From assembly GCA_030765065.1 (NCBI GenBank), contig CM060983.1, positions 48,544,067 through 48,608,066 on the forward strand: a stretch of DNA of 64,000 nt, given 5' to 3'. The DNA is from Deroplatys truncata (lineage: Eukaryota; Arthropoda; Insecta; Mantodea; Mantidae). The translations under genes and the position numbers were made by a program. Below, one piece after another: positions 34,545-45,925 of this stretch. Under the pieces are notes generated by a model. That model searched no databases, was not told the origin of the DNA, and saw nothing but the letters and a program-made list of their open reading frames with translations. Every line of letters starts with the position of its first letter. Within the stretch, counting starts at the first letter, position 1.

Positions 34545-35240
34545 CTCTACCAAGTACTTAGTAGGTGGATAAAATATTGCATTCCAGCTAAAAGTTTTAC
34601 GTCGAGAGTTTACCGGAAATACACGTTTTAATACTCCCTTAATCCAGAGCAAGCATTTTTAGAAGAACGTCTTTATGTGTGTGTGTCCACGAACAGCAGG
34701 TCTAAAACGAAATTTTGGATAAAAACCAAACTTGCTATTTAAGTTCAGTATCTTCCAAAGATGCGACATGAAGATTTTCAAGGATATTCTGCCACCCCAA
34801 ACTACACTATACATGAACATTTTTTGAAATATTCTATTTCCTTAAAAATGGCTAACGACTTTGATTAAAATAGACTACATTTAAAATATTTACATGACAA
34901 ACAAAACGTATATGCATTTTGAATTTTCTGGGAAAAGTCTATAAAGTCCTCGTCTTCCAGAAGGAATCTTGTATAACCGATAAACCATAACATACAGACA
35001 AAAACTTCCTTCACAAAAAAAAAAAAATTAGATCTGTTTAAAACACACAACTATTTTAAATAGCTTTGTAACATCACCAATCTTCGAGATATTCGTTATT
35101 TATTTGAATATTCCAATAATTATAATTTTCTGATGTGCTGTCGCCATTCAGCTGTTTCTCCCGATCCTATGGAAAGAGCGACATGCTTTTAAACATCTGA
35201 CAATTTCTTCAGTTTCCTGCATCCCCTTTGTGTCTATAAC
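34545..35240 (+). mobile_element. family H copy, old, 3' truncated
   Basis: Reads TTTTCTCTACCAAGTACTTA, CCGGAAATACACGTTTTAAT, GTGTGTGTGTCCACGAACAG and CAGTATCTTCCAAAGATGCG, and stops after the ATCCCCTTTGTGTCTATAAC block without a terminus. Confidence 0.75.
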
Positions 35241-35511
35241 TTCCCCTAAAACATGGGTAAGCTTTACCTCTTTGCTCCAGATGCTCTGCCATTTTTAAAA
35301 ATATATTTAACATATTAGTAATGTGCCTAAAATGATATATATTCTAACAAATTAAAGAGAAAATTCAAATTAATAGGACCGCATGAAACTAAAAGTGTCA
35401 TTATATTGCAATTTTCGCGTTTTATCTTCCCGTGCGTTAATAATAACCATGATAATATTAATAAATCTGATAACAGCCGATGTTTGACTACCGAGGCCAC
35501 ATCTGTGTCAT

Positions 35512-35513
<2 letters not shown>
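35241..35513. other. unassigned DNA
   Basis: No feature recognised. Confidence 0.3.

Positions 35514-35584
<71 letters not shown>
35514..35584. repeat. (AAT)n microsatellite
   Basis: About 23 perfect AAT units. They account for the Asn/Leu homopolymers of the overlapping frames, which are not genes. Confidence 0.95.
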
Positions 35585-35586
<2 letters not shown>

Positions 35587-35699
35587 TCCCAAGTACCGAA
35601 GTTTTTATTTTCCTAGCAGCCAAGAGGGTGCAGAAACAGAGGAAGACCGTCATTCAGATGGCATGACAGCTTTAACATCTTGAAGTCGTAAAGGCAAGA

Positions 35700-36330
35700 C
35701 GACTAATTGTTTAATAAATATTCTCCGTATGTTAACCCAATGACATAATAAATTTGAGTTCAAAGATTTATCCGGAAAGACGAAGGTAATTAGGAAGCCA
35801 GGTTAACCAAAATCATTATCGGCAGCCGAAGTAGCGAACGCATTAGCTTAAATTCAGTTAGGTTATAAGCTCGGTACATTTGCAAGCACATAGGCCACAA
35901 TTCTGAGAAAAATGAAAGGCTCAGTTAGCAACAAAGTCAAGAGTCGCATGAAGAGAGTTGAATATTAGCCCAGGCGTAAAATAATGTTGGAAAGGGAATA
36001 ATGTGTAGGTGGAGCTAAAAGTAATAAAGGCGTGCAGTTTCAGATCGCAGAGTTACTGGCACCGGTACTGATCGACATTCGCTCGTGTACACAGTTGTAC
36101 ATACATTACTCAGACTCTGGTACCGCCAGCGGTACGTACTGCTCGTGTGATAGTTTAAGCGCCTAGTGACGCGCTTGGGCAAGTAAGATTTCGCGGCTAT
36201 TGCGAAAGGTCTCACCGATAAGCATTTTAGCGCTAGTTAACACTATTAGTTTCTTTAATTGTGAAAACACTTATTTCAAATCGTTAAATTGCGAGCTACG
36301 AGATCACGGCAGCAGAATCAAAAACGAAGC
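35700..36330. repeat. unclassified dispersed repeat R4, copy 2
   Basis: Homologous to 21776-22600 over GTTTAATAAATATTC..., TTATCCGGAAAGACGAAGG, CTGGTACCGCCAGCGGTACG, GCCTAGTGACGCGCTTGG and CATTTTAGCG. The palindrome-like GGTACCGCCAGCGGTAC is retained in both copies. Confidence 0.6.
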
Positions 36331-36467
36331 AGGTAAAGTTGACATCAAAAAGATCCAGCATGAAAATAAATAATAAACTATACAGATTATTATTATTATC
36401 ATCACCAGGCATGATAATTTCTCAGCCTTAAAGCGAGAACGGAAGGAAATAAACTGTCAGTGGACTC

Positions 36468-37579
36468 TACTGTCCATTCCAAACCAGAGTGCCTTTCACT
36501 GAAAACAAACTCTTTGTATTATCCGTGCGAAAGTAGTTCGCGATCACCGCCCATAATGGCTGCTTGTTCCCCTCCCATGTGCTGGTTGAACACTATTTAA
36601 TTTATAAAAAGGCGTCCTGCGTGAGAATCAGTTCAAAATGCAACCTGAGGTAACAATCGATTTTATAAGTATACGGAAATGAACATTTTACTTACGTTAA
36701 TCACAATCCTCGGGCAAAAGTGCAACACCCGCATCCGAATCCTCCGAAGATGACTCAGCTGCCGTATCAGAATCAGAACTACTCTTCAAAATAATGACAA
36801 GTTATCCACAATTCCACAGCACTGTCGCACTTAAAACAAGTTCCCACATTTTATCCTCTTCTATGTTGTATTATGTCTGTTTATATTCCGTGCTCGCTTT
36901 CGTTACACTTCTCACTGAAACGCCTGTAAAATCCGATATTAGTTTCATAATATGCAATAATGCAAGTGTCGGCTATTTTTGTAATAGTGAGTTGAATATA
37001 TGAAGTATTGTTTGTTTTTAGCCACTTTTTAACTGTTTCCCGCCTCTGTGTTTGAACAGTTTATTCGCACTACACGGACCTTCCTCTGCCATGTAAACTC
37101 AAATACCAACTGACTAAATCACAAGATTTGGCCTGAGCTGAGCATATGTGTGTTAGTGTATTATGAATGACTGTTCGCTTATCATATATCCTGTGTTACG
37201 CAAAGTGTTTATTCGGTACTCAGATAGCACTTCTGGGAATTCATTGCTGCATTTCTTGTGTATGTAAGAGAGTGGCAGTCATGCATACGGTTGGTATTAA
37301 CAAGCAAGATGCTCTCGGCGTTAGCGCAAAGCAGACGAAAATAGTATTTTGTAATCTCTTAACAGCTAGTATATATCCATTACCTTTAACGATGAGTTCT
37401 TATGATAACCGCAATAAAATGTGCAGTTCTATACCTTTCCTGCTCTAATACGTCATAATACAATACATGTATTAAGGAACTATTTACGTTGGCGTAAGAG
37501 TATAGCCTTGGGTTCGTGACAAGCCGAAGCACGTGCTTCTGTTTACATCAGATGGAACTCTGGTTTGGAATGGACAGTA
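36468..37579. mobile_element. TIR element flanked by TA (Tc1/mariner/pogo type), non-autonomous
   Basis: CTGTCCATTCCAAACCAGAG at 36470 recurs inverted, ending at 37577, perfect over 21 bp. Both ends are flanked by TA (36468-36469, 37578-37579). Length is 1108 bp. A TATA box (TATAAAAAGG) lies at 36603. On the minus strand near 36785-36695 a tail reads SSSDSDTAAESSSEDSDAG and ends LLPEDCD then stop, like the acidic C-terminus of a transposase. No catalytic motif remains. Confidence 0.75.
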
Positions 37580-38184
37580 GGCAGGCACATCGCAGATAAT
37601 AAACACCCCATTCCTCTTATAGTATCTTGGCGTTTGCAGATAACACTCGGACCAGTTTTTGCCTGCCTGTCAGTGGCCATTGTTGTTTACGTTCTTTCTA
37701 ATGATAATGGCTTGAGTGTAGATAACTTAAGCTAATTGGTTAAGAATTCCTATGCCTGATTATTATTATTATTATTATTATTATTGTCTTTAAATGCTTA
37801 TGAACCCCAATAATTACTGAAATTCATAAATATTACCAAATAATATCTTCCCCACGGCGGCAATAGCTCGATAATGGTAATGATGTTATGTAGATCTGAT
37901 TTCCATATTTACCTCAGACATCGTGATGTGCATTTCAGCGCTACAGGAAACGCATTTCCCACCCATCCTTCCTTCTATAAGATCGAGTCACTAACAATGT
38001 TACATCGTCTAGACATCTCTACTTGTTTACACGAATCAGAATATAGTTCATAAAGAGGGGTTATTTCTGACTCCCTTCTTATTTCACTCCGAGTATAACA
38101 TCGCTCATTAATTTATGTTTGTTTCAAGTCATTCATAAAGAGGCGTGATTAGGACTGCGTGGAAATTACAACTATTATTATTGC
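37580..38184. other. unassigned DNA with an (ATT)n run
   Basis: An (ATT)8-9 microsatellite lies at 37760-37785. Otherwise nothing is recognised. Confidence 0.4.
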
Positions 38185-38625
38185 GCTATTTATTTTACGT
38201 CGCGTTAACTATAGGATCATATCGCGACGGATCTGTTAGTGGATAACTCTTAAGTCGACGTGTTAGCCTTCTAGGTCTCATCCCTGTAACTATCCGCTTC
38301 GTCACGTGTTCACAGAAATCCTAGTGCATAGCAACTGGATCTTCTGTTTCGCGCCGTGCAGATGGTATTAGGGTGCCGTCCAGTCTACCTGCTTTCAATT
38401 TCTGAGGATAGATGGCACAGCATTCGCTATTACCACCTATTTTCCATTTTTACTATTGTTTTTGACTTAAGCTGGAATTTTGAGTTGTTGTATTAAATAT
38501 CCAATCTGATATTTACCTTGGTGACTGAGGGAAACCACGAAAAAACCTCAGATTGGTCGGCCCACGGGATTTTAACTCGGGACTTCCCGAATGCGGGCCT
38601 GAGCCATACCGCTCGGTAGCGAAAT
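38185..38625 (-). mobile_element. long tRNA-headed SINE, same family as 51080-51900
   Basis: On the minus strand: ACCGAGCGG(T)ATGGCTCAGG head, CCCGAGTTAAAATCCC B-box region, CCTCAGTCACCAAGGTAAAT, CTGCACGGCGC and CCTAGAAGGCTAACACG, ending GCGACGTAAAATAAATA. The same order is found at 51080-51900, but here the internal unit is present once, so this copy is the unexpanded form. Confidence 0.75.
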
Positions 38626-39873
38626 TATACTGTTGGTTAGCTAAATGCGGAAACCTTAAGTAAGAAAAGCCACTATTGCGATCTAGAGGAAAAGCCAGAG
38701 TTCGGTCCGGGTCATGAACTCTTCAGATATGCTGGTATTGCTGCCACTGGTTCCATCTCTGTTACCACCCACCGTGTTTTGTTTCCCTGTAAGCACTACC
38801 TTTTACACAAGTGACAAGAAGCCGATGTCTGCAGTAATAAAGCCGTTTAAAGCGTGGTTCTCCGTCCCTAACGGTTTGTATAATTCCGAGTTTGTGGCAC
38901 ATCTGATACAAGGATCGATACGCCTTAGAGCTACAAAACGAGAAGCGGTTGAGCAATCCAAGCACCTGTCGTAAGTCAGTGTTCTGGAACGTTGGACATG
39001 CAAGGTAGACACGCTGCACCACATTCTACCTGCTACCTCATAGAGTTCGGATGAGATTTGAAACACAATAAAACCTGTATCTCTTATCCATATTAGTTTT
39101 GAAGCTATATACTTTTAGTCCACTCCCCATTACTGCATAAGGGATTTCTCTTGAATGACACGACTGGCGGTCCGCGGCTCCCACAGCACCACTATACGAA
39201 TTCATGTAGTACCGACAGACGGCCAGCCGTTTCTTTCCTAGATAATATCAACATTATGAACTGCGTGTATGGTACAAGTCTGGTACAAATTAACATCGAA
39301 CATTCGTGCAGCCAAATATTGGAAAACGTAGGATGAATTAACTCTTCTAATTTTTAGGTCGTTTCAATTTGTTCCATAATCATTCCACACAGATACTATG
39401 CACCTGAATTTAGATCTGCAGAGCGAGTCTATTATTTCATCATCAACACGTTGTGCGATGCATCGATTTACTTTGAATTTTTTCCACGCATCTTGTCTAA
39501 TTTTTCTTCGGTTACAATTGTTGGCTGTCTATGCTTTTTTCTTTCTTTTCTAACACATACTCAGAGTGTTAAATGTTTTCCAGCAATCTATAAATTGAGA
39601 ATTTGTTAAGAACGGCGAAACCAGGGAATTTCGTTAGTAAGAGATCAAAACTTAACATTATAAACACACTTTTCTGCAGCACACACAGCTTCACATAACG
39701 TTATTCCACAATGCTAAACAACGTTAGACTGAATTACGAATGCTGTTACCCTCCGTAGGCGCGTGAGCTGGCTAAGGCAGAGCGAGGGCATTCAACCCGT
39801 TACGAATCAGACCAATTTTGTGTATTTGGTGAACCCAAGAGAGACAATCTGACTACACAAGACTTGCATTAAT
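38626..39873. other. unassigned DNA
   Basis: Overlapping frames on both strands at 38714-39066 are open for about 85 codons but share no known motif. No repeat family is recognised. Confidence 0.3.
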
Positions 39874-40207
39874 CGATGGAGACAAACATGGAAAACCACA
39901 TCTAGAAGCAAGTTACATGATGTCTATATTTTAGAGTCTAAACTTCAACACTATCATTTCAACCACAAAGATCGAGTTGTATTAAGTCGACTACGTATTG
40001 GACATACTTCTATAACGCACAAACATCTCCTCAACCGTGACCTTCCTCCTGTGTGCGACCTCTGCAGATCCACCTCAATGTTCATCATCTCGTTACAGCC
40101 GGCCGTCACTATGTACAACACAGAGAAAGATGTGACATCCCCAACAGCCTACCAGACGCCCTAAATTCAGCACAACAAACAACCTTTACCAAGACCGAAG
40201 AATATTA
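39874..40207 (+). pseudogene. Jockey-type non-LTR retrotransposon, C-terminal remnant
   Basis: One frame encodes RWRQTWKTTSRSKLHDVY, then DRVVLSRLRIGHTSITHKHL and LLNRDLPPVCDLC over about 70 codons. After a frameshift near 40075 it continues LNVHHLV, HRERCDIPN. This LRIGHT..TH..LL...PP.C..C..-..HH order is the conserved tail after the RNase H region of arthropod Jockey-clade ORF2 proteins. The reverse transcriptase, endonuclease and 3' tail are missing. The remnant shows that LINE machinery able to mobilise SINEs exists in this genome. Confidence 0.8.
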
Positions 40208-40650
40208 ACTACAGCTAAGCGTTCTACCCTCTAGCATGTTCGCCACCATTCTTCTCCACACGACGAGAAAGACGTCCTGCACTCACCAGGCTCTCAGGCA
40301 GACTGATCTACCCACGCTGCACAAGGAAACCCAACTTCCCCTCTCTCCCCTCAAACGCTCTCCTCAAACTTAGCGTCATGATGCTTAGAGTGGCCTTCAC
40401 CAGGCTAAGTGCAGCTGTACTCGGCTGTTTACCAGGAAAAACTTGCTTCAATGGTATTTACCCTTTCTACCCGAGGCTGGTCTCCAATTAACAAAACTGT
40501 GCCTGTCTGGTCTTTGTGTCGCTTTTACAGTCAACAATTTTCACAATGCTTCTCCTTTTTATACATACACTGATTTTAAATACATTATTACTTATTTTAT
40601 ATCACTATCCTTCTCGGAATATTATGATAATTATTGCCTTTATAATTCCG
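40208..40650. other. unassigned DNA, possibly LINE 3' region
   Basis: Downstream of the Jockey tail, moderately C-rich (CTCCACACGACGAGAAAG, CTCCTCAAACTTAGCGTC). Probably the LINE 3' untranslated part; not provable here. Confidence 0.3.
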
Positions 40651-40800
40651 GCTTCAAAGCCTACCATATTCCCCTTGCACCTACAAGAAAATTAGCAATA
40701 AGATTGACATCTCGATTAACATGAAGAATATGGAGAATAAGCTTTAGTAAAAATAGTTTGTACAAGAGTAGAGAAAGTCATGTGAGTGTAACACATCAGA
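40651..40800 (+). mobile_element. family H 3' fragment, subfamily A
   Basis: GGCTTCAAAGCCTACCATAT through CATGAAGAATATGGAG to GAGTAGAGAAAGTCATGTGA and CATCAGA. Only the last 150 bp are present. Confidence 0.85.
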
Positions 40801-40854
40801 TTTTTGAGAATAGAAGAGTGAGTAAAGGAAGTCATATCAATGCAACACATCAGA
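40801..40854 (+). mobile_element. second family H 3' terminus directly after the first
   Basis: GTGAGTAAAGGAAGTCATAT and CAACACATCAGA repeat the terminus 54 bp downstream with changes. A weaker third copy may follow at 40893-40915 (GTAGGTAGAGAAAGTTCTAT). Confidence 0.7.
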
Positions 40855-41509
40855 TTTTTGTATTTTGCTTTGGTATATAATGTGAATTTGTAGTAGGTAG
40901 AGAAAGTTCTATGAGTATTTTGATTATTTGAAGACTCCGACGTGGAAGTTTCGATCACAGAAAATGTGTGCCCATTGTCAGCTTTATGAGATTCTTGCCG
41001 GGCAGGTAAGGTGGAAGTTTTACGATTGTTTCAAGCCGAGCGTTATTACCGACTGCGCTGGAACTTCTTGGCGACCAGGTATTTACCTTCTTCCATCGAT
41101 CGCAGTGCAGCGTTAAAATTATGAAGAGAGTGGTAAAAAGAGAGAAGTTTTGTAGCCCAGCTATAATCCGCAGTAGAAGCGACGTAATGGGATTCGCCTT
41201 CCAGTGATCCTGTTATGTTTTTCATAGGAACGTTCAGAAACCAGTTTCACAGAGTCACCTTGTGGTCTCTAACAGCGCTAACACACCGGTCCCAGCTTAA
41301 TTTCTCGCTTTCTCACCTTTTCCATGGTCGGGGATGTCAAACCTGTAAAATATACATCCGAGACATAGGTGCCGACATAGAGGGTCAAGGTACTTTTGCT
41401 TCCCCCTAACTTAGAAAGCTAGGGGCATCACTCCCACCCAAAACAGGAGCCTGCTCACCGTAAAATTCCAAGATGGATCTCTCATTAAGCAAACAAAGTA
41501 AGAAAGATC
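40855..41509. other. unassigned DNA
   Basis: No feature recognised. Confidence 0.35.
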
Positions 41510-42018
41510 TCTACCCTCTATTGCTTATTGGTGGATATACAAACTGTTCTTACGAAAGTTTATTTTTCCGTCTACTTCATTTTAATCGCGATAAACCTTT
41601 GCAAAAATAACTATATTACACATCTCGTTATAGATACAAAGAGAACAGCGATAGTCAAATGTTTAAGAACTGGACGCTATATGCTGGCCTTGAATTCCAT
41701 ACTGTTTCCATGACATCGCGACAAAAAACTGAAAATCGGCAGATTAGTAAAAGCATGCCTAACTATTGAACGATTCGAACCATTAATAACCAACATCTCG
41801 AAAATGGCTGATGCCACAAGAAAGGTTATTTGCAATAAATTGTGTCTTAAAGAGATTTACAGTTTGTGTGTAGTTCGTCTATTGCTTAACGTTTACCAGT
41901 TACACAAGATTATAAAAAATTCCTTCCTAACGAAGAGGACTTCACAGGATATTCCTAAAAAAATTCAACATATATATTTTATTTGTTATCTAAATACATT
42001 TAATATATGGTATTCGTA
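41510..42018 (-). mobile_element. family H copy, subfamily B, 5' truncated
   Basis: Inverted 3' part: CTATTGCTTATTGGTGG, GAGAACAGCGATAGTCAAAT, CTGGACGCTATATGCTGGCC. It runs to ATACATTTAATATATGGTAT, after which unrelated sequence leads into the minisatellite. Confidence 0.8.
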
Positions 42019-42147
42019 GGTTATTATAGGGGAAGCTGGGCCACTTTTTTTGCGTTTATATGGGAAAGGATAGGTAAAACGAGGGTAGATGCGACGGTTC
42101 AAGGAGGAAAAATGCGTTTATATGTGAGAGATAGGGAATACGAGGAT

Positions 42148-42902
42148 GTCGTCGAGCGTCGTGTGCAACGTACATCCTCATGTCGTCGAGCGTCGTGTGC
42201 AACGTACATCCTCATGTCATCGAGCGTCGTGTGCAACGTACATCCTCATGTCGTCGAGCGTCGTGTGCAACGTACATCCTCATGTTGTCGAGCGTCGTGT
42301 GCAACGTACATCCTCATGTTGTCGAGCATCGTGTGCAACGTACATCCTCATGTTGTCGAGCGTCGTGTGCAACGTACATCCTCATGTCGTCGAGCGTCGT
42401 GTGCAACGTACATCCTCATGTTGTCGAGCGTCGTGTGCAACGTACATCCTCATGTTGTCGAGCGTCGTGTGCAACGTACATCCTCATGTCGTCGAGCATC
42501 GTGTGCAACGTACATCCTCATGTCGTCGAGCGTCGTGTGCAACGTACGTCCTCATGTCGTAGAACGTCGTGTGCAACGTACATCCCATGTCGTCGAGCGT
42601 CGTGTGCAACGTACATCCTCATGTCGTCGAGCATCGTGTGCAACGTACATCCTCATGTCGTCGAGCATCGTGTGCAACGTACATCCTCATGTCGTCGAGC
42701 GTCGTGTGCAACGTACGTCCTCATGTCGTAGAACGTCGTGTGCAACGTACGTTCTCATGTCGTCGAGCGTCGTGTGCAACGTACGTCCTCAAGTCGTCGA
42801 ACGTCGTAGCATGCTCCCGACGTACGTCCTCATGTCGTCGAGCGTCGTGTGCAACGTACGTCCTCATGTTGTCGAATGTCGTAGCATGCTCCCGACGTAC
42901 GT
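42148..42902. repeat. 34-bp minisatellite, about 22 units
   Basis: The unit GTCGTCGAGCGTCGTGTGCA plus ACGTACATCCTCAT repeats head-to-tail. Variants are CGTC/TGTC, GAGCGT/GAGCAT and ACATCC/ACGTCC, one unit is 2 bp short, and the last units carry a longer variant with TAGCATGCTCCCGACG. Because 34 is not a multiple of three and the unit has no stop in any plus frame, long overlapping open frames result (42007-43149, 42180-42731, 42569-42958). They encode 34-residue repeats such as VVERRVQRTSSC but are not evidence of a gene. Confidence 0.95.
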
Positions 42903-44512
42903 TACGTGCCCAACAAAATTCTCTATTGTATCTTCCAGCAGTCCCTTCTTTTACCTGAACTCATTCTCGAGTTTCTTAACGTGTCTGACATGGTCCTCTG
43001 AATCAGTTGTTGTGTTCACAGAATTTCTGTATCCATATATAGCTCTTAGATATCTTGCTCTCCAGTTAACTATTCTTGGACGTCCAATAAGTAATTTTCT
43101 CTTGCTTCCACATGGTTTCCATTTGAAGCCAGGGATGGCTCCGGGGTAGCGCCTTCAAGCCATCACGCTACATTAATTAAATGAAGTAATGCGTATTTAA
43201 AATTATCTGAGTACTCCACGATTACGTCAAGAATACGGTCAGGCTTATTATTCTTAAAGCCGCAATTAAATTGATTGTCTGACAATAGAAAACCATAGAA
43301 GCTGAAGGAAACGACTGTAAATTGCGAGTTTGCAAACTTATTTATTAACCGTATATTATATTATATTTCTGTCCTGGCTCGGATTCATAGCCCTCTGACC
43401 TTTTACACTGGACTCTAGCGGGGATGGACGGCCAAGAAGATAGCCCATATTCGTGCCAGTTAGTTCCTGTCACGGCTTTTCTTGGCAGCACATGCGAATC
43501 AGAAGTACCAACTTTACCGTACACTTACGAGTCGTACGACAAGGTGTGCTATACTGAGAAATGAGAAATAAGGCACCAACCACTTGTATGTTAACCTTAG
43601 CAGAAAATAATTCTTTGTTATATATTCGTCATTAATTTTCCATTATTCATACCTTAAATTAAATTAATAATTGTTTATAGTGCTGCCTGCACTACCAGCA
43701 GATTTAAAGAGTAAAGACTCCACAGTACCTGCACCTGCCAGCTGCGAGTTTGCACGCGTGATTTGAATGGGAACCGTAGTGTTTGGCTTACTTTCATTAG
43801 TGTGTATATTTGTGCTCTATAATAGTGCCTCTACAATTAAGGGCGTATATTATAATCTCCGGTTAAGTTTCTGGTTAGATATTAACTGAGTCAGAGAAAA
43901 GTTTCCGCCACCTCGATTAGTGTACTAACTTGGAAGAAAGCAAAGTGAGGCAATGCTACCTGCTTCACTGAAGCCAGAGCCGCCATCATGTGTTACTGTG
44001 CTCTGCGTTATACACAATACACATCATCTGTCAAACTCATTGTTTTCCCAAGTTTTTCAAGTAAAGAGCAATTAACAGTAGAAGCAGAGAGATTGTTAGT
44101 TAATAAAACCACATTTTTGAGCCTGTCAGACGCTCCTGTTGACAAATTGCTATTACTACACCAAACATGCGGCAAAGTCATAACTTAATTTAGCTCTATT
44201 ACTTGGTTTAAAACTAGTGTTGAAGTAACAAAAGCCTTGCAGCATTAGCTTAAAGCTTTCGGAGAATGTGTGATACTATTAATCAGGAATTTCGATCAGG
44301 GCATATTGGGATTATGACCACTCCGTTCATAGTCCGAGGAACACGCCTTCTGTCTTCACGGCTCTGGTATCACAGGCACCTAATTTGATACTAATTCTTC
44401 CTCGCGATAGCTGCTACATGGGCTAATTAGCAAAACGTTTCTTATAGAAACATGTTATAATGTGCACGCACGGTGACAGTTATATATACAAATTCTAGTG
44501 TTACTTTGAAGT
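42903..44512. other. unassigned DNA
   Basis: No repeat family, RNA or domain recognised; it may be single-copy. Confidence 0.4.
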
Positions 44513-45382
44513 AGGAGTTGTATTGTAGTCCAACTGTTGGGGAGTCGAACTTGAAGTAGTTGCAACCGCACGTATGGTAAAAAGTTTCCGGTAGCCTTCG
44601 CCCCAAGTTTAAAAATATTAACTTTGTAATTTGACTGTTTCTTTAAATATTATATATTTATGTTTGCCTCGGCTGCGTCAGTATTATTGTTAGAGACATG
44701 GATTTATTAACAAGGCGTGGTGCGACTGAAGAATGTACGCTTACACATATTATAATTTTACTTCACTCCTTTTATTAATCCTTGACACGATTTAAATAAC
44801 ACTTCACTGATATAGAGAGAGCTGTGAGAATATGTATTAGTTACTTGCACCTTTTAAGACCAACTATTTTTTTCTCACACTGAATACGTATTAAACTTCT
44901 CGAGGACGCGTCGCGCGTCCGGTTAGGAACTCTGTTTACAAGCAACTGACTTCTGAATTTGTAAATTTTGCTCCATTTCAGTTTCTGATTGGCTAATCCT
45001 ACTCTAATAGAATACTTTTATTTAACTTAAGCTTTTTTCTGGTTATTGATTGGCTATTTATAAACCGTTTAAAAAAATTACATTATTGTTTCCAAAAACG
45101 ACTAGTAGCATTATTAAGCTTTGTAATTCATTATTGCCTCAAGGTTACCTCATTGTTAGCAATTTTTAACCTATTATTCTCACAGCTCCTATATTATTAA
45201 ATTACGTAATAGATTCACATAACATTATTGAACATGTACATAATAATATAAACATTAATACAATGACTATTACATGCATTTTATATATTATAGACATTTT
45301 GCTTTAAGGCGGGCTGTTATTATATTTTATATTATATAATTTGACTGAAATCTTTTAAGTGTTAAACATACTGCCTCAACTT
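44513..45382 (+). mobile_element. LTR-like repeat R2, copy 4, with 4-bp target duplication
   Basis: TGAAGTAGGAGTTGTATTGT (44517) to ATACTGCCTCA (45378), so it has TG...CA ends and is flanked by ACTT on both sides (44513-44516 and 45379-45382). It is 862 bp long with no coding capacity. It carries GGACGCGTCGCGCGTCCGG (a hairpin) and inverted CCAAT motifs. TG...CA with a 4-bp duplication suits a solo LTR of an LTR retrotransposon. Confidence 0.8.
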
Positions 45383-45399
45383 TTATATACCGATTTAAA

Positions 45400-45608
45400 A
45401 TCGTGTTTACATTCATTTGAAGCTGGAGAGTAAACCAGTTGTTAAGAAACTCTTTATATGAATGCGTTAGGTCCGAATCCTTGGGTTCAAAGTGCTGGGA
45501 GCACACAGCAGAAGCCGGAGTTACAATTTTTTTCCGCTTGTTGCCTTTAACCATCTTTGGAAACATAAAATTATTAAACAATACAGAAACGTTCTGTTGA
45601 TAGTACAT
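45400..45608 (-). pseudogene. THAP zinc-finger domain fragment
   Basis: The frame reads FPKMVKGNKRKKIVTPASAV followed by CSQHFEPKDSD. The C..HF.P.D ending is the second half of a THAP domain (C2CH zinc finger), in which this Cys and His bind zinc. The first half (C-x2-4-C) is not found upstream, and the sequence after KDSD is not THAP-like, so this is a broken or single-exon fragment. THAP domains occur in host DNA-binding proteins and in P-element transposases. A GC-rich promoter-like block lies upstream at 45840-45920. Confidence 0.5.
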
Positions 45609-45839
45609 ATTTCATGAAGTTTACCACCGAGAAGTGACTAAAATAAGTACACAAACCTGTGTATTGAAACATCTCATTTTACTTGCTTTTTCCTCTCGAT
45701 ATAAGAGAAATTGCACCCAAACACCACACACGTGTTCACGTTTATATTAGTTTGAAAATCACCTTATAAATACACTGATTAATTCAACATTTTCACACCA
45801 CGAAAGCTTATTTTTTGTGCCCATTCAACGCTTAGGAAG

Positions 45840-45925
45840 TTACTCCTCTCAAAAACAGTGACAAACTATGGCGGCCGTGCGCAAAGCCGGCTTCACTAGC
45901 GACAGTGTATTGCAGTGGGGCTTTG
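45840..45925 (-). promoter_or_regulatory. GC-rich, CpG-containing promoter-like block
   Basis: In AT-rich surroundings the minus strand reads CCGGCTTTGCGCACGGCCGC followed by CATAGTTTG. GCGCA and GCCGCCAT resemble NRF1 and YY1 sites, typical of housekeeping promoters. It lies about 250-300 bp upstream of the THAP-like frame on the same strand. Inference only. Confidence 0.25.

Noticed and set aside
35327-35666. Asn- or Leu-homopolymer proteins on the two strands
   Set aside because: Translation of an (AAT)n microsatellite.
38714-39066. Overlapping ~86-codon frames on both strands as genes
   Set aside because: Mutually overlapping, with no motif or codon signal.
42007-43149. 380-codon open frame as a repetitive protein gene
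   Set aside because: It is a 34-bp non-triplet minisatellite open in all three forward frames, with no start context, splice support or domain.
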